25,795 bases of DNA from a virus, in IMG/VR virus record IMGVR_UViG_3300025910_000175, positions 1 through 25,795 of that record; one strand, written 5' to 3'. This document shows positions 14,627 to 21,632 of the stretch, piece by piece. The translations under genes were made by a program, and so were the position numbers. The first letter of the stretch is position 1; the number at the start of each line of letters is the position of its first letter. The notes under the pieces are model-generated. The model did no database searches. It was not told the DNA's origin and saw nothing but the letters and a program-made list of their open reading frames with translations.

Positions 14627-17600
14627 ATGGCCGACCTATACCTAAAAGACCCTAAGACCGGCGAAGTCGTCGTATTCGACGAGGCTGACGCCCAGGGCGC
14701 GGCCAATGCCGGGTACCAGCCCGTCGACCAGGCCACGTATGCCAAGGCCCGACAGGCCGAGGCCGCCAGTATGGGCCAAGGCGAGGCCGTCAAGGCTGGT
14801 CTGCTACAGGCCCCGGCGGACTACTCCAAGAGCACGGAGTTCCTGTCGAAAGTCGTATCCGGCGCCACATTCGGGCTAGGGGCGCCTGCGGACCCAGAGT
14901 CCGCCGCGTACGCCCAGCGATACCAGACCGAGCACCCATACGCGGCGGCGGGTGCGGAGATGCTCGGCCAAGCCCCGGCCATGCTGCTGGGCGGTGCGGC
15001 CGGCTCGGCCGTACGCGGCGCGGCCGAGGCCGGTGGTGGTCTACTCGCCCGAGCCGGTGGCGTGGCGGCGGACTACGGCATCAACGCCGCCGTCGGCGGC
15101 GCCCAGATGGAGGCCGAACGCGCCCGTACTGCGGGGGACGATTTCTCGTTCACCGACGCGGCCATCGCCGGCGTCGGCGCGGAAGTCCTCGGCCGGGGGG
15201 CGGCGTGGGGCATCTCCAAGGGCGTCGGCGGCGCCAGAAACCTCGTCGCTCGAGCCGGTCGTGACGCGGTCGCGGCGGACGCCGAGCGGACGCTGTCGAA
15301 AGGCGGCTGGGTGGGCGACTACCGCACGGCCCAGCACGCCGACGTGTACCACGACCAGCTAGCGGACCTCGGCGCCAAGGACCTCGACACCCTGGAGACC
15401 GCCACGGCCGAAGTCGGCCGGCAGGATAAGAAACGCGCCCGTATCATGCGGTCAGTGGTGGAGCGGCCCGCCGCCCAGCACGAAATCAACGTGGCGTCAG
15501 TCGAGGGGCTCCAGCGTCTACGCGGCGCCCTGGCGGATGAGCTGGAGTCCGCGCCCAGCGGCCCGGCCAAACGCCTCGCCAAGCAGCTCGACGACCGCAT
15601 CGCGGCGCTGGAGGAGACCCCGCGCGGGAAGAAACTATGGCGTATCCTGGACGAAAACCGCCAGGCGCTACAGGAATACCGCCAGGACCTCCACCAGGCC
15701 TACGACACGAACCCCGGGTCGGCGTGGTTGTCGCGTGAAGGCCTCGCGGCCATCGACGCGGCCGAGGAAGCCACCCGTAACGCGCTCCTCCGCGAGGACG
15801 CGTGGGGTGAGGCCGCGGCGCGTATGCAGCGCGAGTATAACGTCCCGTTCCACGAGAAGTGGTTCCCGGCCCGCAAGACGGTGCTGAGCGACCTACATTT
15901 CGCGACCGGCAAAGACGCCCAGGGGTTCACCACTTACCGGGGCGAGCCGGGCAAGCTGCGAAAATTCCTCACCGGCTTGGGGGGAACGTCACCGGACACC
16001 CACCGGGCGCGGGAATTATTCACCCAGTACCTAGACGGGGCCGAGGCCATCGCCCGTGCGGGCGAAAAGGACTCCCCGAAGGCGGCGCGTGAGGCCCTGG
16101 AGGCCGTCCGTCGATTGCGTAAGAACATGGCCAACGCCACGTTCATCAACGCCGCCGCGGCGCGTACCGCCGAGCGTGGCGCCCTGGCGTCGGCCGGGGC
16201 CACCGTCGCTGGCGCTGCGGTCGGTGGGGCGGTCGGGGGGGCCGGTGGTGCCGTGCTCGGCGGCGCGGCCGTGCGCGGCGCCAAGCTCGGGACGTGGTTC
16301 GGCCAAGTCGCCCACCGGTTCAAGGTGTTCCACGGCACGGCCGAGTCCATGGCTGAGCTACTGGCTAAGGACGCCCTCCCGCCCGCGCGTACCGCCGCGG
16401 AGGAGCTATCCGAGCGCCTGACGGGGGACATCCTCGACGCCCCGTTCCCCAAGGCGGAGTCTCTCCGCGCGCCGGCCGACACCGGGGCGCTCGCCGGGCA
16501 ACCCCAGCGCGCCGTCGGCGTGGCCGCGCCCCCGGAGCCCCCCGGGCCGGGAGTGTTCCCGGGGCCGGGCCAGGTCGGGCGGCAGGACACCCCCCGCCGA
16601 CCCGCGGGCATGGAGGCCATCACCCCCCAGGCCCAGCGCGACGTCGGCGCCGCGCCGCCCCCGCCGACGCGCGGCGGTGGTGGATGGACACCGATGGCCG
16701 CCCCGTCGTCACTGGAGGGCGACCTGGAGCGCCTCGGCGGGGGCGAATCCCAACTCCCGTCGGTCCGCGAAGGCGCCGAGGTCCCGCTGCCCGGGGAGGC
16801 CCACGTCAACGAAACCCCCACGTTCCCGACCCCGTACCGCACCGAGGGCGCGGCCGACCTGGAGGCCCGCCTGGCGCCCCACGCCGGCGCCCAGTCGCGT
16901 GAGGCCGCGCGTCTCACGGCGTTGACCGAGGGCGAGTTCGCCCACGTGGTCGACGGGCTGAACGCCGCGGGCCAGCGCGCCCCCGATGGTACACTGCTGG
17001 GGGACTTCCTGCGGTCGCACGCGGATGAGCTGAAGTCCTTCGGTCTCATCGCCGCGGGCACGGGCGCCGGTGCCGCGGCCGAGTACGCCGAAAACGACGG
17101 CCACGCCGGGTACGCCGGAGCGGCCGCGGGTGGCCTGGCGGCGCTGGGGCTGTCGGGGCGGTTGGGCAAAGCGCTCCTCCTCGGGGCGCGATTCGAGGCG
17201 TCGGAGGCGGGTAAGGCGGAGGCCACGGCTATCGTCAACAAAGCCATGCACTCCCTGCCGCCACCCCCGGAGCAGGTCACGACCCACTACTACGGGAGCA
17301 TGGTCGGCACCGTGGACGACCCGTCGGGGAAGCTCGCGGGGCTGAAACGCATGTTCGAAGTCACGCGTGACGCTGCGCGGCACCTAGAGCCCGAAGAACA
17401 GCACGCTATCTCCGAATGGGTGGGGACGTCGTCCCCCATCAAGTACGAGCAGCGCACGGGGTTGCAACTGGCGCATCGCGCAGACGACGCGCCGCTAGCC
17501 CCCGCATTCGAGTCGGCGATGGATAAGCTCACCGTCACGAACCCCACCAAGCACGGGGATTTGTACCGGTACGTGCACCTGGAGGACTCGGGTCTCGCGG

Positions 17601-18727
17601 ACCTCCTGACGAAAGACGAGTTCAAGGCCGGGTCGCACCTGTCGACGGCGTACTACCCGGATACGGACTTCGGACCCCACGAGCTGCGGTTCACGAAAGT
17701 CGATGCGGCGGGTGGGCTCATCGGAGTCAACCCGGCCGAGATGGAAATGGTCATCCCGCCCGACGCCCGGTTCCGCGTCACGGGGCGGTACGCCAACCCG
17801 GAGACGGGGAACTTCACGTTCACGCTAGAGGAAATCCCGGACACCCGCGCGGGCGGTCTAAAGGATGTCGGCTATCTGGCACTACCGGCTGTCGGCGCCG
17901 GGGCCCAGGCCTTGGCCGGGGGTGGCGGGGACGAGTCCGGCGGTGGGGACGACGGCACGTCGGGCGCGTCGATGGGATTCATCGGCGCGGCGGCGATGTT
18001 CAAGCAGGCCCGCGGGCGCCTCGTGGCGGACGTCGCGCGGCGACTGTTCTCCCCGACGGTGGGGCGGCTAGCGACCAAGCTCGCGGCGCGCGCGGTCTAC
18101 TCCCGGGCGGACCTGGCCAAGCGGCGCCAGGAGTTCCAATCGTGGCAGGAGAACCCCCAGGAACTCGTCGACCGCGTGGCCGAGGGGTTCCGCGACGTGC
18201 CGCCCGGCGACGCCCAGGTAGCCACCCACGCCGGGGTGTTCCGGGCGGCGGCGTTTCTGCGCGAACGCCTCCCCCAGACCACGAAGTCCAACCCAATGTC
18301 GATGCGGGAACTCCCCGTGTCGACCGAGCAACTCGTGAAATACGCCCGGTACGAGGACGCCGCGCTACGCCCCCGCGACGCCTGGGCCGACGCCGCGGCG
18401 CGGGGGCACATTTCGCCGGAACTACTCGAAACGACTGAGGCTTTACACCCGGACTTACTGGCCGAAATCCGCGTGGCGGCGTACATGACGGTGCGCGACG
18501 AGGGGCCCCCGGTCTCGGTCCAGGGCCGGCTCCAATACGCCGCGCTGTTCGACGGCGAGGGTTCGTTCGCGGACCCCGCCATGGGGAAGGACGTGGCGAC
18601 CATGGCGGCGCTCGCGTACGAGCAGCAGGTCCCCACGAAGTCCGGGGGCGGGCCCACGTCGAGCGGCAACGTGTCGCACGTAGCGGCCGCGGTGCAGGCC
18701 CCGGCGGGGTTAGCGCGTCTGGGGTGA
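14627..18727 (+). CDS. Giant internal/ejected virion protein with ADP-ribosyltransferase domain
   Basis: A 1366-residue protein from ATG 14627, 3 nt after the glucosaminidase. N-terminus (1-60): a short 'PKTGEVVVFDEADA' beta unit seen in phage internal proteins. Residues 80-220: Gly/Ala-rich amphipathic helices. About 220-500: charged helices. About 518-552: glycine-zipper hydrophobic stretch. About 620-740: Pro-rich linker. About 800-860: second Gly/Ala hydrophobic stretch. About 887-1065: ADP-ribosyltransferase fold with the R-S-E signature: Arg981 in LYRYV, Ser1006-Thr1007 in HLSTAYY, and E1038-x-E1040 in 'EMEMVIPPDARFRV'. The ExE spacing is that of arginine-specific enzymes. C-terminal 300 residues helical. 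This suggests a protein ejected with the DNA that forms a membrane channel and modifies a host protein, comparable in concept to T4 Alt. Substrate unknown. Last gene before the terminator. Confidence 0.75.
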   Translation: MADLYLKDPKTGEVVVFDEADAQGAANAGYQPVDQATYAKARQAEAASMGQGEAVKAGLLQAPADYSKSTEFLSKVVSGATFGLGAPADPESAAYAQRYQTEHPYAAAGAEMLGQAPAMLLGGAAGSAVRGAAEAGGGLLARAGGVAADYGINAAVGGAQMEAERARTAGDDFSFTDAAIAGVGAEVLGRGAAWGISKGVGGARNLVARAGRDAVAADAERTLSKGGWVGDYRTAQHADVYHDQLADLGAKDLDTLETATAEVGRQDKKRARIMRSVVERPAAQHEINVASVEGLQRLRGALADELESAPSGPAKRLAKQLDDRIAALEETPRGKKLWRILDENRQALQEYRQDLHQAYDTNPGSAWLSREGLAAIDAAEEATRNALLREDAWGEAAARMQREYNVPFHEKWFPARKTVLSDLHFATGKDAQGFTTYRGEPGKLRKFLTGLGGTSPDTHRARELFTQYLDGAEAIARAGEKDSPKAAREALEAVRRLRKNMANATFINAAAARTAERGALASAGATVAGAAVGGAVGGAGGAVLGGAAVRGAKLGTWFGQVAHRFKVFHGTAESMAELLAKDALPPARTAAEELSERLTGDILDAPFPKAESLRAPADTGALAGQPQRAVGVAAPPEPPGPGVFPGPGQVGRQDTPRRPAGMEAITPQAQRDVGAAPPPPTRGGGGWTPMAAPSSLEGDLERLGGGESQLPSVREGAEVPLPGEAHVNETPTFPTPYRTEGAADLEARLAPHAGAQSREAARLTALTEGEFAHVVDGLNAAGQRAPDGTLLGDFLRSHADELKSFGLIAAGTGAGAAAEYAENDGHAGYAGAAAGGLAALGLSGRLGKALLLGARFEASEAGKAEATAIVNKAMHSLPPPPEQVTTHYYGSMVGTVDDPSGKLAGLKRMFEVTRDAARHLEPEEQHAISEWVGTSSPIKYEQRTGLQLAHRADDAPLAPAFESAMDKLTVTNPTKHGDLYRYVHLEDSGLADLLTKDEFKAGSHLSTAYYPDTDFGPHELRFTKVDAAGGLIGVNPAEMEMVIPPDARFRVTGRYANPETGNFTFTLEEIPDTRAGGLKDVGYLALPAVGAGAQALAGGGGDESGGGDDGTSGASMGFIGAAAMFKQARGRLVADVARRLFSPTVGRLATKLAARAVYSRADLAKRRQEFQSWQENPQELVDRVAEGFRDVPPGDAQVATHAGVFRAAAFLRERLPQTTKSNPMSMRELPVSTEQLVKYARYEDAALRPRDAWADAAARGHISPELLETTEALHPDLLAEIRVAAYMTVRDEGPPVSVQGRLQYAALFDGEGSFADPAMGKDVATMAALAYEQQVPTKSGGGPTSSGNVSHVAAAVQAPAGLARLG

Positions 18728-18892
18728 CGGCTCCGGGTCGTCTTTACCAGGACACGAAGCCCGGGCGGCCGATACTGACGCCCGGGCTTTCGTGTAAACC
18801 AGCCCGCACCGTGTGCAGACTTGCCAGGGCAGATTAGCAGTTGTACGAGCGCGTTTGAGGGGGAGTTGTTCCGGCTGGTGAGGCTTATTCAT
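18710..18892 (-). CDS. Tiny Cys-motif protein (possible)
   Basis: A 60-residue frame starting at ATG 18892, overlapping the end of the small-terminase-like gene. It has a basic N-terminus, then WQVCTRCGLVYT (CxxC, about residues 23-34) and a third Cys near 47 (ASCPGK), suggesting an incomplete zinc knuckle. A promoter-like TGGACC-17-TACTAC with TGC before the -10 ends 8 nt upstream of the ATG. Against it: the frame runs through the terminator hairpin and ends inside the opposite-strand gene. It is more likely real than not, but weakly supported. Confidence 0.4.
   Translation of the reverse strand: MNKPHQPEQLPLKRARTTANLPWQVCTRCGLVYTKARASVSAARASCPGKDDPEPSPQTR
18752..18795. terminator. Bidirectional terminator between converging operons
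   Basis: ACACGAA-GCCCGGGCG (18752-18767) pairs with CGCCCGGGC-T-TTCGTGT (18779-18795), a 16-bp stem with one bulge and an 11-nt loop. It begins 25 nt after the stop of the giant virion gene and faces the end of the minus-strand packaging operon. T-tracts are short (TTT on each side), so efficiency is uncertain. It lies within the tiny minus-strand Cys-protein frame. Confidence 0.7.
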
Positions 18893-19385
18893 GCCCTGGT
18901 GTAGTAGCACCCGGCGCGGGCGGGGTCCACCCCGCCTCCAACAGTATCTTATCGAGCACCGCCGGCCGGGAGAGCACCAGCTGCCGTACCATCTCGGCCT
19001 CGGCTTCCGCGTCGGCGTCCGACGGGCGTAGCGACGCGGCCGACGCGTTGCGCGTGGCACGCGGACCCCACACGTCCGGATGGCGGAGCTGCAGCCACGC
19101 GATGGCGGCCCGCCAGTCCACCGCGGCGGCGGACTTGATGGCGTTGATGTGGGGTAGTTGCTGACCCTCCTCCTGGGCCACGAACACCCGCGCGAAGTCG
19201 CGATAGGGGTTCGTCGCGCCGGGGGAAAGCCCCATCTTTAGCCAGAGGTCGAGGGTGTCCTCCGAGATGCCCACGCACCGTGCGCAGGCCTCTTTGAACA
19301 GCCCCGAACGGGCCGCGGCCAGGAGCTGGTCCGCCAGGGCGGGCGTCAGCTCGTGGCCGGCGGGGGCGAGCGCGCCGTCAGTCAT
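18885..19385 (-). CDS. Terminase small subunit-like DNA-binding protein
   Basis: A 166-residue protein from ATG 19385, overlapping the previous gene by 8 nt (ATGACTGA). Residues 17-50 form a helix-turn-helix of the type found in phage small terminases and related regulators: 'LLAAARSGLFKEACARCVGISEDTLDLWLKMG'-like spacing with Ala/Cys at the turn and Ile40-Ser41 before the recognition helix. Next comes a 'YRDFARVFVAQEEGQ' helix (61-75), then 'INAIKSAAAVDWRAAIAWLQLRHPDVWG' (80-107), also typical of this group. The acidic C-terminal part (115-166) may contact the large terminase. It would recognise viral DNA for packaging. It is the penultimate or last gene of the packaging operon, well away from the large subunit. 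A transcription regulator is the alternative. Confidence 0.65.
   Translation of the reverse strand: MTDGALAPAGHELTPALADQLLAAARSGLFKEACARCVGISEDTLDLWLKMGLSPGATNPYRDFARVFVAQEEGQQLPHINAIKSAAAVDWRAAIAWLQLRHPDVWGPRATRNASAASLRPSDADAEAEAEMVRQLVLSRPAVLDKILLEAGWTPPAPGATTPGHE
18901..18929 (-). promoter_or_regulatory. Weak leaderless-type promoter inside the small-terminase-like gene
   Basis: On the minus strand, TGGACC, a 17-nt spacer ending in GGGTGC, then TACTAC, 8 nt before ATG 18892. It matches the GGTGCTA core of the other promoters but lacks the final T of TANNNT and is inside coding sequence, so chance is possible. Confidence 0.3.
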
Positions 19386-20103
19386 ACGCTACGAAGTAGA
19401 TTTCCTTCGACGACACGAGCGCGTAATAGCGTCGGGTGTACTGGCCATCTGCGCCGCGGACGACCCTAACCAGGGAAGTGCACATGTACGACGGAGAGAA
19501 CGCCACGACGTCGCCCCGGGCTACGTCGCACTTGACGTCCGGGCCCGTGCGTACGACCCGCGCGTACTGCAGCGTGACCGAATCGCGCGGGCGCGACCCG
19601 GATTCCTGCGGGTTGTCGCGGTTGGCCGCGGCCGCACCGGTCGCGAGCAGCGAGTCCGGTGGCAGGATGGGGGACGAGTTGAACGCGTACTTGCGCATCG
19701 CCGCGTCGTCCCGCTCGACCAAGATGACGTCCTGGCGGGGAATCAGCTCCCCGTCCTTAACCACCGCCCACACGAACCGTGCCGGCACGATGGCCGACTC
19801 GACGCCATCGAACGACAGGAACGCGGAGATGCCGTTGGCTGAAATCCCCCCATCGTCGCCGCCGATGTACACGACGACCCGCTGGCCGGGTTCGAGCCCC
19901 GGCGTGGCCGACGCCACGACCTCCAGCTCCTGCGACGTCTCGGACGTCGTCAGCCGGTCGTCCAGGAGGATGATGCCGCCCGCGGTGGTGAACCCCGTAG
20001 CCACGCCGACGCGTTGGCCGTGGTGGTCGACCGTGATGCCCTCGCCGTGGTCGGTGACACAGTCCCGGGCGACGATGTGATTGTTCTTGCAATAGGCGCG
20101 CAT
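19378..20103 (-). CDS. Tandem GroES-like co-chaperonin (two Cpn10 domains)
   Basis: A 241-residue protein from ATG 20103, 2 nt after the previous stop. Domain 1 (about 5-117): NNHIVARD opening strand; TTAGGIILLDD (39-49), the GroES mobile loop with hydrophobic tripeptide I44-I45-L46; 'EVVASATPGLEPGQRVVVY' (61-79), matching the V-a-V-G...G-D-x-V core; closing strand near 110-115. Domain 2 (about 119-241): 'ELIPRQDVILVERDD' (119-133), the counterpart of I-R-P-L-x-D-R-V; a degenerate loop SSPILPPDS (143-151); 'ARVVRTGPDV...GDVVAFSPSY' (181-206); and closing 'YALVSSKEIYFVA'. Single-domain phage co-chaperonins (T4 gp31, RB49 CocO) cap host GroEL to fold the coat protein; the doubled plan recalls chloroplast Cpn20. 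It sits in the head-assembly operon, consistent with capsid folding. Confidence 0.75.
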   Translation of the reverse strand: MRAYCKNNHIVARDCVTDHGEGITVDHHGQRVGVATGFTTAGGIILLDDRLTTSETSQELEVVASATPGLEPGQRVVVYIGGDDGGISANGISAFLSFDGVESAIVPARFVWAVVKDGELIPRQDVILVERDDAAMRKYAFNSSPILPPDSLLATGAAAANRDNPQESGSRPRDSVTLQYARVVRTGPDVKCDVARGDVVAFSPSYMCTSLVRVVRGADGQYTRRYYALVSSKEIYFVAYD

Positions 20104-20105
20104 GG

Positions 20106-20306
20106 TCAGTAAGCCTTCGGGTCTTTCTTCGAGAACGACTCGACGAACTCGGCCTTCGACTTCTTGGCCTTTTTCTTGCCCTTCGACGACTTCCCGGCCT
20201 TCGACATGGCGATGGCCACGGCCTGCTTTTGGGGCTTGCCGGCCTTACGCTCGGTGGCGATGTTGGCCGATACAGCGGCCTTGGACGAACCTGATTTGAG
20301 TGACAT
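20106..20306 (-). CDS. Small basic phage protein, 'SLKSGSSKA...[12 protein letters not shown]' family
   Basis: A 66-residue Lys-rich protein from ATG 20306, 3 nt after the previous stop. Its first half has a pattern I recognise from many environmental podoviruses: Leu-Lys-x-Gly-x-Ser, then '[26 protein letters not shown]' in shape (split here: [10 protein letters not shown], then [14 protein letters not shown]). The second half is a Lys/Ser tail ([11 protein letters not shown]). It is probably a nucleic-acid-binding or virion accessory protein. Its function is not established to my knowledge. Lies between the zinc-ribbon gene and the co-chaperonin in the head-assembly operon. Confidence 0.65.
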   Translation of the reverse strand: MSLKSGSSKAAVSANIATERKAGKPQKQAVAIAMSKAGKSSKGKKKAKKSKAEFVESFSKKDPKAY

Positions 20307-20309
20307 GGG

Positions 20310-20492
20310 TCAGTCTTTCGCGGGCAGGAAGGGCCCCTGCTTTAGTAGATACTGAGGATAGTACTGGTCATGAACGCAGGCCCCGCATGAGGCCCATTCG
20401 CGCTGGCGTTCGTTGTGATACACGGGGGCATCCCAGTAGTAGCCCCCGGCGCCGTGGCAGTTAGGACACTGCGATTGCTTCGGTTTCAACAT
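20310..20492 (-). CDS. Small zinc-ribbon protein
   Basis: A 60-residue protein with two Cys pairs: CPNCHGAGGYYW (about 9-20; CxxCxGxG, as in DnaJ-type zinc modules) and CGAC (about 36-39), which together could bind one zinc. Two starts are possible: ATG 20510, overlapping the scaffold stop as TGATG (coupling), and ATG 20492, which is preferred here because TGC-TAGGCT with TTGCGG 17 nt upstream ends 8 nt before it, fitting the leaderless promoter pattern. Next to a co-chaperonin, it may aid folding or assembly, but that is speculative. Confidence 0.6.
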   Translation of the reverse strand: MLKPKQSQCPNCHGAGGYYWDAPVYHNERQREWASCGACVHDQYYPQYLLKQGPFLPAKD

Positions 20493-20500
20493 ACCGATGC

Positions 20501-20529
20501 AGCCTAGCATCACTTGGACTGAGCCGCAA
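20501..20529 (-). promoter_or_regulatory. Internal leaderless-type promoter before the zinc-ribbon gene
   Basis: On the minus strand, TTGCGG, a 17-nt spacer ending TGC, then TAGGCT, with ATG 20492 lying 8 nt beyond. It overlaps the last codons of the scaffold gene. It would allow the zinc-ribbon, basic, co-chaperonin and small-terminase-like genes to be expressed apart from portal and scaffold. Confidence 0.45.
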
Positions 20530-21532
20530 TCCACTCGTCTTTGGTCAGCTTGCGGATTTTGCTCGGCGCCGTACCGGCCGCGCGTTCCGGGGCGCGGGCC
20601 CGCTTGGCCTTCGGCGCGGCGGCACCGCCGTCGGCACCGAACACCTTCGCGCGGCGCTCGTACTCCTCCCGCTCGCGTCGGACTACCCGCGCGGCTGCTT
20701 GCTTCACGGACAGCTTCGGCTCGCCGAGGTCCGGGTCGATGGAATCCCGGAGTGTATCCGCGACCTTAGCCTCCCACCCGTCGATTTGCCGGACGACGTC
20801 CTTGACGTCGACCTCATCGCGGAGGGTCTCGTGGAACGCGGCGTCCGCGCGGGCCGCGCGTTCGGCCTCCAGCTCGGCCAGGCGCGTGTCCTTCGCGGCC
20901 AGCTGGGTCGTCAGCGCCGGCACGCGGGGGTCTACCGACCCACGGGCCCGCACGGCCGCAGTCCAGGCCTGGTCCGGGTCCTGGTCCGTAAGCAGCGCCA
21001 CCAGCTCCAGCAGGGCCTCGGGCCGGCCCGACCGGGTGGCCTCGACGAGGCGAGACACGGGCGACCAGCGCTCGACGACGGTCTCGGCCTGGCGTAGCAC
21101 GCGGTCGCGCTCGGCGACGACTTTGGCCTCTTTCCGTTGACGCGCGGCCCACTTCGGGGTCTTTTCGTCGAATCCCGCGGGGTCCTCCCCGAGTAGGTCG
21201 GCGATGGTGTCCAGGTCACCAGCCCGGAGTGCCTGGAGGACCGCACTGGGGTCCGGGGCGGTACTGGAGGGTGTTGTCGCATTCGGCGGCGCTGGCGTGG
21301 CGTCGGTCGACCCGGCATTGGCACGCGACACAGACTTGCGCTTGGGTGCGGGGGGCGGGGAGTCCGCATCCCCCTCGGCATCGGGGGGCGGCGCGGCCGC
21401 AGCGAACTTGCCCGTCGCCGGGTCGCGGGGGGCTTTTGGGTCGGACGGGGTCTCCTCGTGGTCGTGTCGGGGGGCGTCAGACGACGGGGCGTCGGGCAGC
21501 TTGGCGATGAAGGCGTCGAAGTCGATGGCCAT
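20510..21532 (-). CDS. Capsid scaffolding-like protein
   Basis: A 340-residue protein from ATG 21532. Residues 1-100 are Pro/Ala/Asp-rich and disordered; 100-150 contain short helices (VLQALRAGDLDTIADLLG); 150-290 are long charged Ala/Arg/Glu helices likely to form coiled coils; the C-terminus is basic and ends in a helix, 'KIRKLTKDEWIAAQSK'. A disordered acidic N-terminus, helical core and basic terminal helix is the layout of P22-like scaffolds, whose C-terminal helix contacts the coat protein. It lies directly after the portal, the usual position. No protease motif is present. The function is inferred from composition and context. Confidence 0.65.
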   Translation of the reverse strand: MAIDFDAFIAKLPDAPSSDAPRHDHEETPSDPKAPRDPATGKFAAAAPPPDAEGDADSPPPAPKRKSVSRANAGSTDATPAPPNATTPSSTAPDPSAVLQALRAGDLDTIADLLGEDPAGFDEKTPKWAARQRKEAKVVAERDRVLRQAETVVERWSPVSRLVEATRSGRPEALLELVALLTDQDPDQAWTAAVRARGSVDPRVPALTTQLAAKDTRLAELEAERAARADAAFHETLRDEVDVKDVVRQIDGWEAKVADTLRDSIDPDLGEPKLSVKQAAARVVRREREEYERRAKVFGADGGAAAPKAKRARAPERAAGTAPSKIRKLTKDEWIAAQSK

Positions 21533-21632
21533 ACGGGGCGGGTATCCTTATTTCAGTTTGGGGGCCGAACCTATAATAAGGCCGGCCCGTTCGTGTGCGT
21601 GTCCGTTAGTAACGGACACGCGGGTGGAGATG
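21533..21632 (-). other. Portal-scaffold intergenic region
   Basis: This 100-nt gap is the longest in the minus-strand operon. In the reading direction it has the perfect hairpin, then GGCCGGCC, then TTATTATAG (possible -10 TATTAT), and then AAGGA about 12 nt before the scaffold ATG. It appears to decouple portal from scaffold expression, which are needed in very different copy numbers. Confidence 0.4.
21598..21620. promoter_or_regulatory. Perfect hairpin between portal and scaffold genes
   Basis: CGTGTCCGTTA and TAACGGACACG form a perfect 11-bp inverted repeat around a single central base, i.e. a 10-bp stem with a 3-nt loop in RNA. It lies 12 nt after the portal stop on the minus strand. 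There is no T-tract, so it looks more like an RNA processing/stability element or a dimeric-protein operator than a classical terminator. On the minus strand GGCCGGCC and TATTAT (21587-21574) follow, possibly a promoter for the scaffold gene. Confidence 0.55.

Noticed and set aside
15934-17280. Minus-strand frame of 448 codons inside the giant virion gene
   Set aside because: Pro/Ala/Ser/Arg-rich product without domains; antisense by-product of GC-rich codons.
21572-21577. Perfect TATAAT on the plus strand
   Set aside because: No plus-strand gene follows for 2 kb and no -35 or TGN extension is present; it is more likely incidental to the minus-strand AT-rich element.
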